Source: an uncultured Angelakisella sp.
Lineage (GTDB): Bacteria; Bacillota; Clostridia; Oscillospirales; Ruminococcaceae
Assembly (NCBI GenBank): GCA_904420255.1
Contig: CAJFUT010000185.1
Location: 1-5,978, forward strand
Length of the DNA stretch: 5,978 bases
Direction of reading: 5' to 3'
Part shown: positions 5,362 to 5,978 of the stretch, piece by piece
Layout of the letters: every line of letters begins with the position of its first letter
Numbering within the stretch: the stretch's first letter is position 1
Position numbers and translations under genes: made by a program
The notes under the pieces: generated by a model
The model's database searches: none
Told to the model about the DNA's origin: nothing
Seen by the model: only the letters and a program-made list of their open reading frames with translations

Positions 5362-5978
5362 TTATTCCTCGGGGGCCGCCGCCCGGGCGGCTTCCCGCAG
5401 GGCCTCCACCTCGGCCCGGTAGTCGGCCCGCCCGAAGATGGCGGAACCGGCCACAAAGCAGTTGGCCCCGGCCCCGGCGCAGGCGGCCACCGTGGCGCCG
5501 GAAACCCCGCCGTCCACCTGGATCAGCAGGTCCTCCCGGCCCAGGCGGCGGGCCTCCCGGCGGATGGCCCGGACCTTCTCCAGCATGGGCTCCATGAATT
5601 TCTGCCCGCCGAAGCCCGGCTCCACCGTCATCACCAGGGCCAGGTCCAGCTGGGGCAGCCAGGGAAGCAGCGCCTCCACCGGGGTGCCAGGGCGGAGGGT
5701 GAGCCCCGCCCGGAGGCCCCGGTCCCGGATCTCCCGGAGCGCCGCCCCCACGTCTGGGGCCGCCTCCAGGTGGAAGGTGATGCCGTCCGCCCCGGCCCCG
5801 GCCAGGGCGCCGATGTGCCGGATGGGGTCGGTGATCATGATATGTACGTCAAAAAACAGCTTCGAAACCCGGCGCAGCGAGGCGATCACCGGCATCCCGA
5901 AGGAGATATTGGGGACAAAGACCCCGTCCATCACGTCCAGGTGGAGCATATCGGCCCCCGCCGCCTCCACCCGCTCCA
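5362..5978 (-). CDS. rpe: Ribulose-phosphate 3-epimerase, 5' end outside window
   Basis: The visible 204 residues of this cytoplasmic TIM-barrel enzyme interconvert D-ribulose 5-phosphate and D-xylulose 5-phosphate in the pentose phosphate pathway. Family motifs are complete: 'HLDVMDGVFVPN' (fragment residues 12-23, with metal ligand His12 and catalytic Asp14), 'DVHIMITDP' (43-51, metal ligand His45), 'ITFHLEA' (66-72), 'MTVEPGFGGQKF' (116-127), 'VDGGV' (154-158, second catalytic Asp155) and the phosphate-binding 'GSAIFG' (177-182). About 20 N-terminal residues, including the usual APSIL segment, are missing beyond the window; the ATG at 5970 is internal. It ends with TAA at 5362, 42 bases before the rnfC-like gene, with no terminator in the gap, so it is likely the upstream gene of the same transcript. 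No metabolic link to the membrane complex is evident. Confidence 0.95.
   Translation of the reverse strand, partial: ERVEAAGADMLHLDVMDGVFVPNISFGMPVIASLRRVSKLFFDVHIMITDPIRHIGALAGAGADGITFHLEAAPDVGAALREIRDRGLRAGLTLRPGTPVEALLPWLPQLDLALVMTVEPGFGGQKFMEPMLEKVRAIRREARRLGREDLLIQVDGGVSGATVAACAGAGANCFVAGSAIFGRADYRAEVEALREAARAAAPEE

Overview
The window is compact, very GC-rich bacterial DNA. Start codons are preceded by strong AGGAGG-type ribosome binding sites and genes overlap by a few bases. The proteins look like those of anaerobic Firmicutes, and the best guess is a high-GC gut clostridium of the Oscillospiraceae type (inference from style and gene families only). Everything from about 583 to the right-hand edge is coded on the minus strand. 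Only the first 421 bases are coded on the plus strand.

Layout, left to right: (i) 2-421, the 3' end of a sodium:alanine symporter family gene (plus strand). (ii) 422-582, a 161-base convergent intergenic region with two near-identical 48-base repeats 96 bases apart, each a strong hairpin followed by a T-run when read on the minus strand, i.e. tandem terminators for the leftward operon. (iii) 583-1854, a membrane-anchored extracytoplasmic protein resembling the DUF4015 putative glycoside hydrolases. (iv) 1904-5319, four tightly coupled genes related to rnfA, rnfE, rnfD and rnfC, transcribed in the order C-D-E-A. (v) 5362-5978, ribulose-phosphate 3-epimerase (rpe), whose 5' end lies outside the window. 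Transcription runs rpe -> rnfC-like -> rnfD -> rnfE-like -> rnfA-like -> DUF4015-like -> terminators, with no gap above 49 bases and no internal terminator, so a single operon is likely. I see no convincing promoter inside the window.

The main point of interest is the Rnf-like block. Canonical Rnf is a six-subunit (RnfCDGEAB) ion-pumping ferredoxin:NAD+ oxidoreductase. Here rnfG is absent from its usual place between rnfD and rnfE, and rnfB is absent from its usual place after rnfA. The RnfC-like protein keeps the SLBB-like region and both [4Fe-4S] motifs but lacks the glycine-rich nucleotide-binding loop and most of the N-terminal domain. In the RnfA/RnfE pair three of the four cysteines expected to hold the intramembrane Fe-S cluster appear to be gone. 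RnfD is the best preserved subunit and keeps a possible flavin-attachment threonine. This suggests a reduced or repurposed Rnf-derived membrane complex that does not carry out the standard reaction by the standard route. Whether rnfB/rnfG or a second complete Rnf exist elsewhere in the genome cannot be seen from here.
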